A stretch of DNA of 64,000 bases, taken from assembly GCA_003166915.1 (NCBI GenBank), contig PMUK01000189.1:1-64000 (forward strand). Reading direction: 5' to 3'. Below are positions 37,780 to 46,511 of the stretch, piece after piece (the stretch's first letter is position 1; the number at the start of each line of letters is the position of its first letter). The DNA comes from Candidatus Cybelea palsarum (GTDB lineage: Bacteria; Vulcanimicrobiota; Vulcanimicrobiia; Vulcanimicrobiales; Vulcanimicrobiaceae). Under the pieces are notes generated by a model. That model did no database searches and was not told where the DNA came from. It worked only from the letters and a program-made list of their open reading frames with translations. The position numbers were made by a program, and so were the translations under genes.

Positions 37780-39684
37780 GTGTCACGAATAGCGTTGTCG
37801 GCGGCGATCTCGATGCTGATGCTTATTCTCGCGAGCGCTGCAGCGCGTGCGCAAAACACGCCGATGACGCTGCTCTATCTGAACGCGAAGTCGATTAATT
37901 TCTACTACGATCGTTTCTTGCTCGAAGCCGACGGCAACGTGCGCCTGCGGACGAGCGACGGCTTCACCGTTACCGGCGATGCGTTCTCAATGGACCTCAA
38001 GCTCAACCGTTTTATGGTCGCGGGGCACGTGACGCTGCACGACCCCAGCGGCACGGTGAGCGGCGCGGCAATCTCGGACTTCCTCGATTTCAAGCGTATC
38101 TACTTCGTTCCGGTTACGAGCGAACCCGACCGGTGGACGTTTCTCAACGGCGACCTCGCGCACCCCGCCAAAGGGCGCGTGATGCCCGGCGATGTGTTCT
38201 ACTTTCCCTCGACCACGACGCATCCGGACATGTCCGGCACGGGCGCGATCATCGGCACCAAATCGTACGTGCGCTTTGTCGGCGCCGTGGCGTACGTCGG
38301 GGGCGTCGGCATCCCGCTGGGAAGTAACGTGGTCAGCTTCTCCTCGAACCAATACCTCGCGCAAAACTCGCTCTCCGGGGCAACGGCGGACATCACTTGG
38401 CAAGTAGCCGGCAGCCCGAATGCATTAACGGCGCTCCATTTGCGGTACGATCCGACGTATAAGCTCTATGGGTCGGTGGAACAGCATTTCGTGGGCGATC
38501 ACGAGTACGCGATCTTGTCGGTGAATCCCGCGACGCGCGCGGAGAAATGGTGGAATGCCATGCTGTACGAAAAGCTCGGCAGCCGCTTCCAAATTCAGAG
38601 CTTTACGCAATATTACGCGCAACAGAACTATCTCCAACTGCCGCGGGCGGCGCAACAGACGACCTGGATCAACGCCACGTACGCATTTCCACACTCGTAC
38701 GTTACGGCCACGTCGCAGCTGGTCAGCTACAATCTCCTCGGGCCCGGCTCGCTCGAGGTCCCCAAGGCGCTCGGCGGCAGCCTCGCGCACCCGACGTATC
38801 TGCAGTTGACGGCCAACAGCTTTCAAAACAAAATCGCCACGCTGCCGCTCTACGAAAATATTTATGAAGGGTACGGTTTCGCGCACGACTCGGTCGGCTC
38901 GCAGTATCTGAACGGCTTCGCGCAGTATCCCCAATTTCCGCCGCTCCAGGTTCCCGGTTTGCAATCGTACGGCGCGCTGTGCGCCTACCAATATCCAACC
39001 CCCCCCAAGCACCACCTCAGCTATTACTGCCCCACCTACACGACGATCTACAACACGGTTCTGGGGTTCAATCTCTACACGCCGTCGCTCAAGCTCAACC
39101 ACCCCGACAGCCCGTATCAGGAGTACTACTTCAACGCTTCGTTCAACAAACAGCGCCAGTGGAACTCACTGCCGCACTACATCGACAACACGAATACGAC
39201 CCTGACGATCAGCCGCCAGCCGTCGCGATCGCTCCACATGTACGCCGGCTATGAGATTCAAAACATCGGCGACCACTACATCAACGGCGGCTACGAGCAA
39301 TGCGCGCAGCCCAACGGGCTTCCGACGACATTTTGTCCGGACAGCTTCACGTCGTTTCGCGGCGTCGCGACGTTGCGCACGACCAGCTTCGGATTCAACG
39401 ACACGCCGACCCCGACGTTCAATTTCTCGCTGCTCGTTCGGCATCACGAGGACTTTCCAATTCCGGTGCCGGGGCTCTTCGCGTTTCCTGCGAACAACAT
39501 TCTAGGCCAGCCGCTCTATGCGTGGTGGCTGGGACAGCCGCCGTATGACGCGACCGCCGACGTCCGCTTCAAGATTCTTCCGCACACGCTTGCCGATATC
39601 TCGCGAACGCTCTACTGGTATGGCAATCCGTACCGGGCGCAATATTGGCAGCAGAACTTCGTGATTCAGCTGCTCCCGATATGA
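37780..39684 (+). CDS. LptD/OstA-like outer-membrane beta-barrel protein
   Basis: 634 residues with a signal peptide (AISMLMLILASAAARAQ). An OstA/LptA-like beta-jellyroll domain follows (residues ~30-115: FYYDRFLLEADGNVRLRTSDG, FTVTGDAFSMDLKLN), then a long Tyr/Trp/Asn-rich, beta-strand-type region that ends with a terminal aromatic strand (QQNFVIQLLPI). This is the layout of an LPS-transport-type barrel and implies an outer membrane. It is shorter than LptD, so it may be a divergent relative. GTG start; overlaps the next gene. Confidence 0.7.
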   Translation: MSRIALSAAISMLMLILASAAARAQNTPMTLLYLNAKSINFYYDRFLLEADGNVRLRTSDGFTVTGDAFSMDLKLNRFMVAGHVTLHDPSGTVSGAAISDFLDFKRIYFVPVTSEPDRWTFLNGDLAHPAKGRVMPGDVFYFPSTTTHPDMSGTGAIIGTKSYVRFVGAVAYVGGVGIPLGSNVVSFSSNQYLAQNSLSGATADITWQVAGSPNALTALHLRYDPTYKLYGSVEQHFVGDHEYAILSVNPATRAEKWWNAMLYEKLGSRFQIQSFTQYYAQQNYLQLPRAAQQTTWINATYAFPHSYVTATSQLVSYNLLGPGSLEVPKALGGSLAHPTYLQLTANSFQNKIATLPLYENIYEGYGFAHDSVGSQYLNGFAQYPQFPPLQVPGLQSYGALCAYQYPTPPKHHLSYYCPTYTTIYNTVLGFNLYTPSLKLNHPDSPYQEYYFNASFNKQRQWNSLPHYIDNTNTTLTISRQPSRSLHMYAGYEIQNIGDHYINGGYEQCAQPNGLPTTFCPDSFTSFRGVATLRTTSFGFNDTPTPTFNFSLLVRHHEDFPIPVPGLFAFPANNILGQPLYAWWLGQPPYDATADVRFKILPHTLADISRTLYWYGNPYRAQYWQQNFVIQLLPI

Positions 39685-40559
39685 TGCCTAATCCTTCGAC
39701 TGCGCTCAGGATGACAACGGTACTCTCGCTAGTGCTCGCCACTCTGCTCGTGGCGGCTGGGCCCTCGGTCGTCGTCAGCGGACAGTTGCTCGCCTACCAG
39801 GACGGCTTCGTCTTCTTCACGACCGGCGACGGGTTTCGGGTTGCGCCCAGCGTCGTGATACACGACGCAAAAACTGGCGGCACCACCCAGCTCGCGCCTG
39901 CGCCGCGCATCTGGGCCCGCGCGACGTTTGACGCCACCGGCACCGTGACCGAACTCGATCTCTCGCGGGCACCGTTGCCGCCCGAAGGGAACTTCGCCGA
40001 CGTGACGCGCTTCGCAGTTGCGGCGTCGTCGCCGGCGCCGAATCCGGATCTGCTCGCATACCAGAATCTCGCGACACCGGCGCCCGGCGAGAGCGCTCCG
40101 GCAAACGTGAGCTACTCGGGCAAGCCGGTGCTCGTGACTTTCATCGTGCAGGTTCCGCCGACAACGCCGCTCACATCGAGCGTTTACATCTCGACCGATC
40201 AAAGCGCATGGAGTGCGCAAGCGATCCCCATGGACCGCATCGACGCGCTGCACTATGAAATCACGCGAAGGTATCCCTCGGGCACGATCTTTCACTATCT
40301 TTACGACCGCGGATCGTTTCAGTCAAAAGAGAGCGCACAGAACGGCCTCGACCGAAAGCCACGCGACTTCGTCGTCCCCGATGCCGACGTGCGTGTAGTT
40401 CGCGACACCGTTTACGGCTGGCAAGACCAAGTGCCGGGAAGCATCAATCAGCAGCAGCCGCAAATCATGCCGACGCCCTACAACCCCGCACCGTTCCCAA
40501 ATCTTCCGCCGGGGAAGCCTCCCGAACCGCCGCCCCAAAAGCCCCCACAGGCGCGCTGA
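39681..40559 (+). CDS. Secreted protein of unknown function with repeat-derived N-terminus
   Basis: 292 residues from ATG at 39681 (overlapping the barrel-protein stop), or 282 from the ATG at 39711. The first start reads through the dispersed repeat (NPSTALRMTT) before the signal sequence VLSLVLATLLVAAGPSVVVSG. Beta-rich repeats (FRVAPSVVIHD, VYISTDQSAW) follow, and a Pro-rich tail ends it. The middle looks like a carbohydrate-binding or fibronectin-type module. Function unknown. Confidence 0.75.
   Translation: MMPNPSTALRMTTVLSLVLATLLVAAGPSVVVSGQLLAYQDGFVFFTTGDGFRVAPSVVIHDAKTGGTTQLAPAPRIWARATFDATGTVTELDLSRAPLPPEGNFADVTRFAVAASSPAPNPDLLAYQNLATPAPGESAPANVSYSGKPVLVTFIVQVPPTTPLTSSVYISTDQSAWSAQAIPMDRIDALHYEITRRYPSGTIFHYLYDRGSFQSKESAQNGLDRKPRDFVVPDADVRVVRDTVYGWQDQVPGSINQQQPQIMPTPYNPAPFPNLPPGKPPEPPPQKPPQAR
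39691..39716. repeat. Dispersed dyad repeat at a CDS start
   Basis: The sequence ATCCTTCGACTGCGCTCAGG plus ATGACA is the reverse complement of the 4573 and 58857 copies. It contributes the n-region and one candidate start codon (ATG at 39711) of the secreted protein. Confidence 0.85.
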
Positions 40560-40579
40560 ACCCGCAACTTCGGGACTGC

Positions 40580-41938
40580 ATGAAGCAGCGGCCGGGGACT
40601 CATGTATATAATGCGCTGGTCTGGGCGCTCTTTCTCGCGCTGGCATCGACGCTCTGCATCATCGTCCACTGGCGTTACGCCATCTTCCGCAACGATGTCG
40701 ATCTCGGCATCTTCACGCAGGTGATCGCCGGCCTGGGGCACGCCTTTTCGAGCACCGCAGAAGGCGGAGTAAATCATCTCCTCGTTCATTGGTCTCCGAT
40801 CGTCGCGACAGCCTGGCCGTTTGTCCGCGCGTTTGGTCCTGTTGGGCTTGAGTACTTTCAGGCTATCCTTGTCTCGGCAGTCCTTTTCCCGATTTGGGGT
40901 TTGGCGCGAGCCAGGTTGCGCCCGGTCCCGGCGCTCGCGTTAGTCGCCGTCGCCGCACTCTATCCAATTCTGTGGGCAAACGGCGTCGGGGATTTTCACG
41001 AGATGGCCTTCGTGCCGCTTCTCTCCGCCACGCTGGTCTACGCTCTGGACCGGCGCCGCTGGTCGATGTGCATCGTGACGGCACTGCTCCTCGCTTGCAC
41101 GAAGGAGGACCAGTTCGTCGTTCTGGCGACAAACGGTTTGCTCTTCGCGGTGACGGCGCGCACGGACGTTCGAGCTGCGCGCATTGGATGGAGCATCTCC
41201 GGCTTGGCGATTGCAATGGCCTTCGTGTATTTCGTAATCGTACGCCAAGCGCTGAACTCGCACGTGCCGTACCAGTCGTTCGAATTCTTCAACTGGACCG
41301 GCGCTCACGGCGGAGGACGCGATTTCGCGTGGGCCGTGCTGCTTCCACGCATACGCTACGTTGTGATAATCCTTGCCCCACTGGCCTTCCTACCATGCAT
41401 CTCTCGGTACGGACTCTTCTTGATTCCGGGATTCGCCGAGATCCTCGCCTCCCACCAATCGGTTACGATCGTGCCGGGCGCTCACTACAGCGCGTTGCTG
41501 ACGGGTTACGCGCTGGCGGGATTCGTTGACGGCGCTTCTCGATTAAGCGCGAACAAACCGCGGCTCGCTACGGGACTTGTCGTTGCAGCGGCGGCGGTGT
41601 CGATGTCGGTCGCAATTTTCGCAAGTCCGATGGAGTACTGGTACTACCTTTACCGGCCCCCAAACGCGCACGATGTGCTGCTCGAAACGACTCTCGGGCG
41701 ACTGCCGCGGCAGGTCGATGTTGGGTCCGAAGATGAAATCTTTGCGCACTTAGGCCTCGATCCGAACGCCTCGATCAACTTTAACGGTCAGCGATGGTTC
41801 GTTTACGACCGGACGCACTATTCCGAGCACTGGCAGAGAATCGACGAGCCGGCCGTAGGACGAGCACTCGCCCGCAAGGAGTACGTCATGAGGAGCGACC
41901 GCGACGGCATCGTGGTTCTCGAACGGTCGGGCTCGTGA
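40580..41938 (+). CDS. DUF2079 membrane protein
   Basis: 452 residues, ten or so membrane helices, and the family's N-terminal acidic loop FRNDVDLGIFTQVIAGLGHAF with VHWSPIVATAWPF. The C-terminal ~90 residues are soluble (GRLPRQVDVGSEDEIFAHLGLDP). DUF2079 proteins resemble GT-C glycosyltransferases of the mannosyltransferase type. The GTG of the next gene overlaps its stop. Confidence 0.85.
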   Translation: MKQRPGTHVYNALVWALFLALASTLCIIVHWRYAIFRNDVDLGIFTQVIAGLGHAFSSTAEGGVNHLLVHWSPIVATAWPFVRAFGPVGLEYFQAILVSAVLFPIWGLARARLRPVPALALVAVAALYPILWANGVGDFHEMAFVPLLSATLVYALDRRRWSMCIVTALLLACTKEDQFVVLATNGLLFAVTARTDVRAARIGWSISGLAIAMAFVYFVIVRQALNSHVPYQSFEFFNWTGAHGGGRDFAWAVLLPRIRYVVIILAPLAFLPCISRYGLFLIPGFAEILASHQSVTIVPGAHYSALLTGYALAGFVDGASRLSANKPRLATGLVVAAAAVSMSVAIFASPMEYWYYLYRPPNAHDVLLETTLGRLPRQVDVGSEDEIFAHLGLDPNASINFNGQRWFVYDRTHYSEHWQRIDEPAVGRALARKEYVMRSDRDGIVVLERSGS

Positions 41939-42387
41939 ACGGCTACCGGAAACTCGCGGTTCCGGCGTTGGGACTGCTCGCCGCCTGTTCGTTGATCGCC
42001 GTGGCCTATGCCCAGGTTCCTTCGCCGGTCCCCAGCGTCTCGGCGGCACCTTCGCAAACGCCGTCGCCCGCACCGACGCCGACGATAGCCTTTCTGCCAC
42101 CAGACGCAGCGCCGCAGATTCTCTGGTGGCGCCTCAGCTCGACCACGCCGCAGGCCGGAGATACCCTTTCCGTCGTCGTGCTCACTTCTTCGAACGTTGC
42201 CAGCGTCGAACTTAGAATCGGCGGCTACGCGTTCAACTTGCCAAAGACCGACGTCGGTCACTTCGAAGGCGGCTACGTCGTTCCGCAGCTCCCGTTCTTC
42301 GTAAGCCACCAGCTGCTCATGTGGATCATCGCGCGAAACACCGCCGGTGTTTCGGTTGAGAGCAGCGTCGAGATCCGGGTTCGCTAG
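41935..42387 (+). CDS. Small secreted protein, paralogue of the convergent gene at 42409
   Basis: 150 residues. A signal peptide/lipobox (LLAACS) and a Ser/Pro/Thr-rich linker precede a ~90-residue beta domain: PPDAAPQIL, DTLSVVVLTSSNVASVELRIGG and MWIIARNTAGVSVESS. The same motifs appear in the same order in the convergent gene 21 bp downstream. No known function. Confidence 0.8.
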   Translation: MNGYRKLAVPALGLLAACSLIAVAYAQVPSPVPSVSAAPSQTPSPAPTPTIAFLPPDAAPQILWWRLSSTTPQAGDTLSVVVLTSSNVASVELRIGGYAFNLPKTDVGHFEGGYVVPQLPFFVSHQLLMWIIARNTAGVSVESSVEIRVR

Positions 42388-42408
42388 GATCTTAGGGGCG
42401 AGGATCGA

Positions 42409-42966
42409 TCATCGAACGGTCAGCGGTATCGTGCGTTCGACCGAATCTCCGCGCGTATTTTTTGCGATGACGCGCATCGTAAACGTTCCGCGAATGAACC
42501 ACGGCAGCGGCGCGACTTTGTACGTGAGTGCAAAACGTCCCACGCCGGTCTTCGCAAGGCTCATCGCGTAGCCCCCGATGCGAGCCTGCACGCTGGCGAC
42601 GTTGGAGGTCGTAACGACCCTGCCGGAGACCGTGTCACCCGGGTGAACAGTCGTCTCGCTTACCGCGACCGCGAGAATCTGCGGCGCGGCGTCGGGCGGC
42701 AGGCGAGGAACTTTGACCGCAAGCTTGGGCGGCGTGACGACGGGCGAGGGTAGTGCCGTCGAGGGTGGCGACGCCGGTGGTGGGCTGGGAACCGCCGTAG
42801 TTGGGGCGGCGGTTGGTCCGGCTTTCCCGGCGGCGCGCCACGAAACGGCCGGCGGCGGCCGGGTGCTCGATATCGGCTGCGCCCCCCCTGGTGCAGCCGC
42901 ATGGCTGCAGCCGGCAAGCCAGAGCGCAGCCGCGCCGATGGCCAGGGCAGGGCGGACGTTAGGCAT
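42409..42966 (-). CDS. Secreted lipoprotein, paralogue of the convergent gene at 41935
   Basis: 185 residues. Lipobox LWLAGC at residues 17-22, then a long Pro/Ala/Ser-rich linker and a C-terminal domain with PPDAAPQIL, GDTVSGRVVTTSNVASVQARIGGY, and MRVIAKNTRGDSVERTIPL, closely matching the neighbour on the other strand (lengths split). The ATG follows the natural signal sequence; upstream in-frame sequence is not coding. Likely a surface-exposed Ig-like or sugar-binding module. Confidence 0.8.
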   Translation of the reverse strand: MPNVRPALAIGAAALWLAGCSHAAAPGGAQPISSTRPPPAVSWRAAGKAGPTAAPTTAVPSPPPASPPSTALPSPVVTPPKLAVKVPRLPPDAAPQILAVAVSETTVHPGDTVSGRVVTTSNVASVQARIGGYAMSLAKTGVGRFALTYKVAPLPWFIRGTFTMRVIAKNTRGDSVERTIPLTVR

Positions 42967-43042
42967 GCGCCCTAGTTCTTGGAGCCTGCGCACTTTCCGC
43001 TCGGGGTGACAACGGCGGTGGGGTGTTGAAAAGTGGAGCGGC

Positions 43043-43999
43043 ATGGCCGATTCTACGCGCCCCACCTTCAGCATCGTGGTCCCCCTGTATAACGAAGCCG
43101 GAAACGTCGCGCCGCTGCTGGCCCGAATCTCGGCGGCAATCGAGCCGCTAAGGGCAGAGTTCGACCACGAGATCGTGCTGGTCAACGACGGCAGCACCGA
43201 CGGCACCCTCGCCACGATCCGCGCGGAGATGCAGCGGCGGACTGGGACCGTGCTGGTCAACCTGTCGCGCAACTTCGGCCATCAGCTCGCGGCGACCGCC
43301 GGCATCGAAATTGCGACCGGCGACGCGGTGATCTTAATGGACGGAGACTTGCAAGATCCGCCCGAGTTGATCGAGGATTTCTTGCGAAAGTGGCGCGAGG
43401 GCTACGACGTCGTGTACGCGGTTCGCCGAACTCGCAGAGGCGAGAGCCGTTTTAAACTCTTGACCGCGCGCGCGTTCTACCGAATTATCAAACGCCTGAC
43501 CAATATTGCGATCCCAATGGATTCCGGAGACTTTCGTTTGATGAGCCGGCGGGCCGTCGAAGCCGTGCGGCGGCTGCCCGAGCGCCATCGCTTTCTTCGT
43601 GGAATGGTAAGCTGGGTTGGATTCAACCAGGTGGCGATCGAGTACGATCGTGACGTGCGCTACACCGGCGAGACGAAGTATCCCCTATCCAAGATGCTTC
43701 GCTTTGCGATGGATGGCATCACCTCGTTCTCTGACGTCCCGCTGCGCTTTGCATCCTATCTCGGCTTCACGGTCAGCGTCATCGCCTTCGTCTACGCGGT
43801 GATCGTCATCGTCTTGAAAACGTTCAGCTTAAAGCCGGTCTTCTACACGCCGGGCTGGGCCTCGACGATCGTCGCCGTGCTCTTTCTGGGTGGCGTGCAG
43901 CTGATGAGCCTCGGCATCCTCGGCGAGTATCTCGGACGCGTCTATGACGAAGTTAAAGGGCGTCCGCTCTATATCATCAGCGACATCGAACGATCTTGA
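43043..43999 (+). CDS. Polyprenyl-phosphate glycosyltransferase (GtrB/ArnC-like, GT2)
   Basis: 318 residues. An N-terminal GT-A domain (VPLYNEAGNVAPLLARI, VNDGSTDGT, ILMDGDLQDPPELI) is followed by TGETKYPLSKMLRFAMDGI and two membrane helices (YLGFTVSVIAFVYAVIVIV, GWASTIVAVLFLGGVQLM), the usual design for enzymes that load a sugar on undecaprenyl phosphate. The stop overlaps the O-antigen ligase TTG. Confidence 0.92.
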   Translation: MADSTRPTFSIVVPLYNEAGNVAPLLARISAAIEPLRAEFDHEIVLVNDGSTDGTLATIRAEMQRRTGTVLVNLSRNFGHQLAATAGIEIATGDAVILMDGDLQDPPELIEDFLRKWREGYDVVYAVRRTRRGESRFKLLTARAFYRIIKRLTNIAIPMDSGDFRLMSRRAVEAVRRLPERHRFLRGMVSWVGFNQVAIEYDRDVRYTGETKYPLSKMLRFAMDGITSFSDVPLRFASYLGFTVSVIAFVYAVIVIVLKTFSLKPVFYTPGWASTIVAVLFLGGVQLMSLGILGEYLGRVYDEVKGRPLYIISDIERS

Positions 44000-45297
44000 C
44001 GTATCGTCCGGTCGTCGACCACGTCGCCCTTCCCACTCCCCTCGATCCGTTCTCCGCCGTCCTCTTCGTCGCCGCATTCTTTGCAGCCGCGATGCTCACG
44101 GCGCGGCGCCCCGCATACGGACTCTGCGCGCTGCTTCTCGCGACGCCGATTGCCTTCGCACACGATCTTGCGGCGACGACGATCACGCTGCCGAAGTGCG
44201 TCCTGCTCGGCGTGCTGCTGGGTCTGACGACCTACGCCGGCGTCGCCGGCGTGTTGCGCCGGCGCCCGGCGCCTCTGCTTCTTGGAGCGCTGGCGTTCTA
44301 TATACTCGCTACCGCGCTCACGATACTCGACGCAGCGCATCCGGCCGCCGTCATTCGCGAGACGCTCAAATGGGTCGAGTACGCGGCGGTCTTTGTCGCG
44401 GCGTATTGCTGCTATGCCCTCGACGCCGACGATGCGGCACTCGTCGCCGCCGCGGCCGCCGCCGGCATCATCGTTGCGCTCTCGGCGCTCGTTCAAGAGA
44501 TCGCCGGCGCGCCGTCGGGACTTTACGTCGGCGCCGCGATCGTTCCGCGCATTGCGGGGTTACTCGAAGGTCCGAATCAGCTTTCGGCCTATTGCACGAT
44601 CGCCGTCGCGACGCTCGGAGCGTGGGCGGTCGTTCGGCGAACCGCATTGCTCGACGTCGCGCTCGGGCTCGTGGTTCTTGCCGACATCTTGACGTTCTCG
44701 CGCGCGGGCATCGTCTCACTCCCGATCGTTGCCGCGATCGTCGTGCTTTGGGCCGGCCGTCGAGCATGGCCGGCGTTGCGCCCCGCGATGGTGGGCGCCG
44801 TTGCCGGATTTGCCGGTGCGGTTTGGTGGGCGATTTACGCACATACGCCGGGCATACTGCGCGTTTCGCTCGCGTCTAGCGCTTACGCGGGTGGCGTCGG
44901 CAATCGCGACGAGCTCTGGGGTGCGGCCTTGCGCATGTGGCGCGATTACTCCCTTTTTGGCGTCGGAGCGGGCAACTTCGAGCTCGACTTACCGGAGTAC
45001 GGCGTGTACGGCGTTCGCACCCATGCCAACAGTTGGTATCTGCAATCCTTGGCGGAGGGCGGGATCGTACTGTTCGCGGCGACGCTCGCGATGGTGGGCG
45101 CATCGATCGGCGCGTTCCTCGAGAAGCCTTTCGTCGCGCGCTTGCGCGTGCACTCGCCGTGGGTAGTTGCCGCGCTGGCAGCGAGTGTGGCACTGGCGCT
45201 GCATCAGATCGTCGACGACTTCGTCTTCTACCCGAAAGTCGGCGGCGCGTGGTTTTTGCTGCTCGGGATCGCCGCCGCGGCATTCGCTGGGGAATGA
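43996..45297 (+). CDS. O-antigen ligase/polymerase family membrane protein
   Basis: 433 residues and about twelve helices. The large periplasmic loop with RDELWGAALRMWRDYSLFG and VGAGNFELDLPEYGVYGVRTHANSWYLQSLAEGG (in parts) is the Wzy_C/WaaL signature. TTG start overlaps the GT2 stop. It joins a lipid-linked glycan to its acceptor or polymerises it. Confidence 0.88.
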   Translation: MTYRPVVDHVALPTPLDPFSAVLFVAAFFAAAMLTARRPAYGLCALLLATPIAFAHDLAATTITLPKCVLLGVLLGLTTYAGVAGVLRRRPAPLLLGALAFYILATALTILDAAHPAAVIRETLKWVEYAAVFVAAYCCYALDADDAALVAAAAAAGIIVALSALVQEIAGAPSGLYVGAAIVPRIAGLLEGPNQLSAYCTIAVATLGAWAVVRRTALLDVALGLVVLADILTFSRAGIVSLPIVAAIVVLWAGRRAWPALRPAMVGAVAGFAGAVWWAIYAHTPGILRVSLASSAYAGGVGNRDELWGAALRMWRDYSLFGVGAGNFELDLPEYGVYGVRTHANSWYLQSLAEGGIVLFAATLAMVGASIGAFLEKPFVARLRVHSPWVVAALAASVALALHQIVDDFVFYPKVGGAWFLLLGIAAAAFAGE

Positions 45298-46511
45298 CCC
45301 TCGCACCGCCCGCGCCGCTAGTCGTCGTAACCAACTGGGGCGTCGCGGGCGTTCCTCTGCTTGGCGGAGTCTTGCTGGCCTGCGCCGCGGGCGCCGTTGC
45401 GTACTGGCGGGCGTTGCGGCAAACGTACCCGGTTTCGTTGAAAACGGCGTGCGCGGCAGCCGCAGTTGCGCTCGCGGCCGCGTGGTTCGTGCCCGTTCTC
45501 TTTTCAAGCGACGTCTATGCCTACGCGGCCTATGGAGAGATGGCGCGAATCGGGCTCAACCCGTACGCGCTCGCGCCGGTCCACGCGCTCGACGCACTCG
45601 TGCGCGCCGCGCAAGTTCAGTGGGTGACGGCATTCCCGATCTGTCTGTACGGACCGGCCTTCGTCGCGTTGGCTCGATTCTTCGTGACGACGCTTGCACC
45701 GTTGGGTCCGCTGGCGCAGCTCGACGCGTTCCGTGTGGCGGCGAGCGCGGCGTTTCTGCTCTGCGTGCCGCTGGCTTATTTCGCCTTTGAAGGCGATCGC
45801 GCGCTGCGATTGCGCGCGGCGGCGACGATCGGACTGAATCCGGCCGCGATTTGGTGCGCGGCGGAGGGCCACAACGACGCGATCGCGCTAGCCGTGGTAC
45901 TGGCGGGATTCGTTCTCGTCCGCCGGCGACTCCTCAATGCCGGCGCCGCGGTCGTCGCGCTCTCGTCTATGATCAAACCGCCGGGCATGGCGGCCGCGAT
46001 CGGACTGGCGATCGTCGAGCGACGCGCGCGCATCGGTGCGCTTGCGGGCATTGCGATCGCAGCCGCACTCTCGGCTCCGTTGATCGCGGGCGTTGCAACG
46101 CAGCTCGCGCCTCATGGGACGTACGCACCGCAAGCCTCGCTTCAGGCGGTCTTTCGGCCACTGGGAGCCTTCGTTTCGTTCGCGGTCGCGTTTGTCGCCG
46201 GTGCTCTGTTGGCCCGGCGCGGCGTCGCGTTGCTGCGCGGGCGATTTGTAGAGGGATGGATCTGGCTTGGACTGGCCGCCTGGGTGCTGGTGCCAAATCC
46301 CTACCCATGGTACGCACTCTGGCTCGTCGCGCTCGCCGGCGTCGCTCCACGATCGCGCCCCGGAGCCGTCGCGATCCTGTTATCGTTGACTGCACTGCTG
46401 CGCTACGTCCCCGACGCGATCGCGATTCCCAGCCCGCCGCTCGCCGTCGCACTCGGCATCGCAGCAACGCTCCCGTTGCTGGGGCTCTGCTATAATGAGC
46501 GACCCGCATGA
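45294..46511 (+). CDS. Membrane mannosyltransferase-like GT-C protein
   Basis: 405 residues of about eleven helices. Early loop SSDVYAYAAYGEMARIGLNPY has the acidic D-x-Y pattern of MptA/MptB-type alpha-mannosyltransferases, and the later NPAAIWCAAEGHNDAIALAVV and MIKPPGMAAAIGL fit the family. ATG overlaps the ligase stop (ATGA), and its own stop overlaps the mfd ATG. Confidence 0.85.
   Translation: MTLAPPAPLVVVTNWGVAGVPLLGGVLLACAAGAVAYWRALRQTYPVSLKTACAAAAVALAAAWFVPVLFSSDVYAYAAYGEMARIGLNPYALAPVHALDALVRAAQVQWVTAFPICLYGPAFVALARFFVTTLAPLGPLAQLDAFRVAASAAFLLCVPLAYFAFEGDRALRLRAAATIGLNPAAIWCAAEGHNDAIALAVVLAGFVLVRRRLLNAGAAVVALSSMIKPPGMAAAIGLAIVERRARIGALAGIAIAAALSAPLIAGVATQLAPHGTYAPQASLQAVFRPLGAFVSFAVAFVAGALLARRGVALLRGRFVEGWIWLGLAAWVLVPNPYPWYALWLVALAGVAPRSRPGAVAILLSLTALLRYVPDAIAIPSPPLAVALGIAATLPLLGLCYNERPA

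Noticed and set aside
42998-43010. CGCTCGGGGTGAC, similar to part of the dispersed repeat
   Set aside because: Only about 13 bases with mismatches; too short to call a copy.
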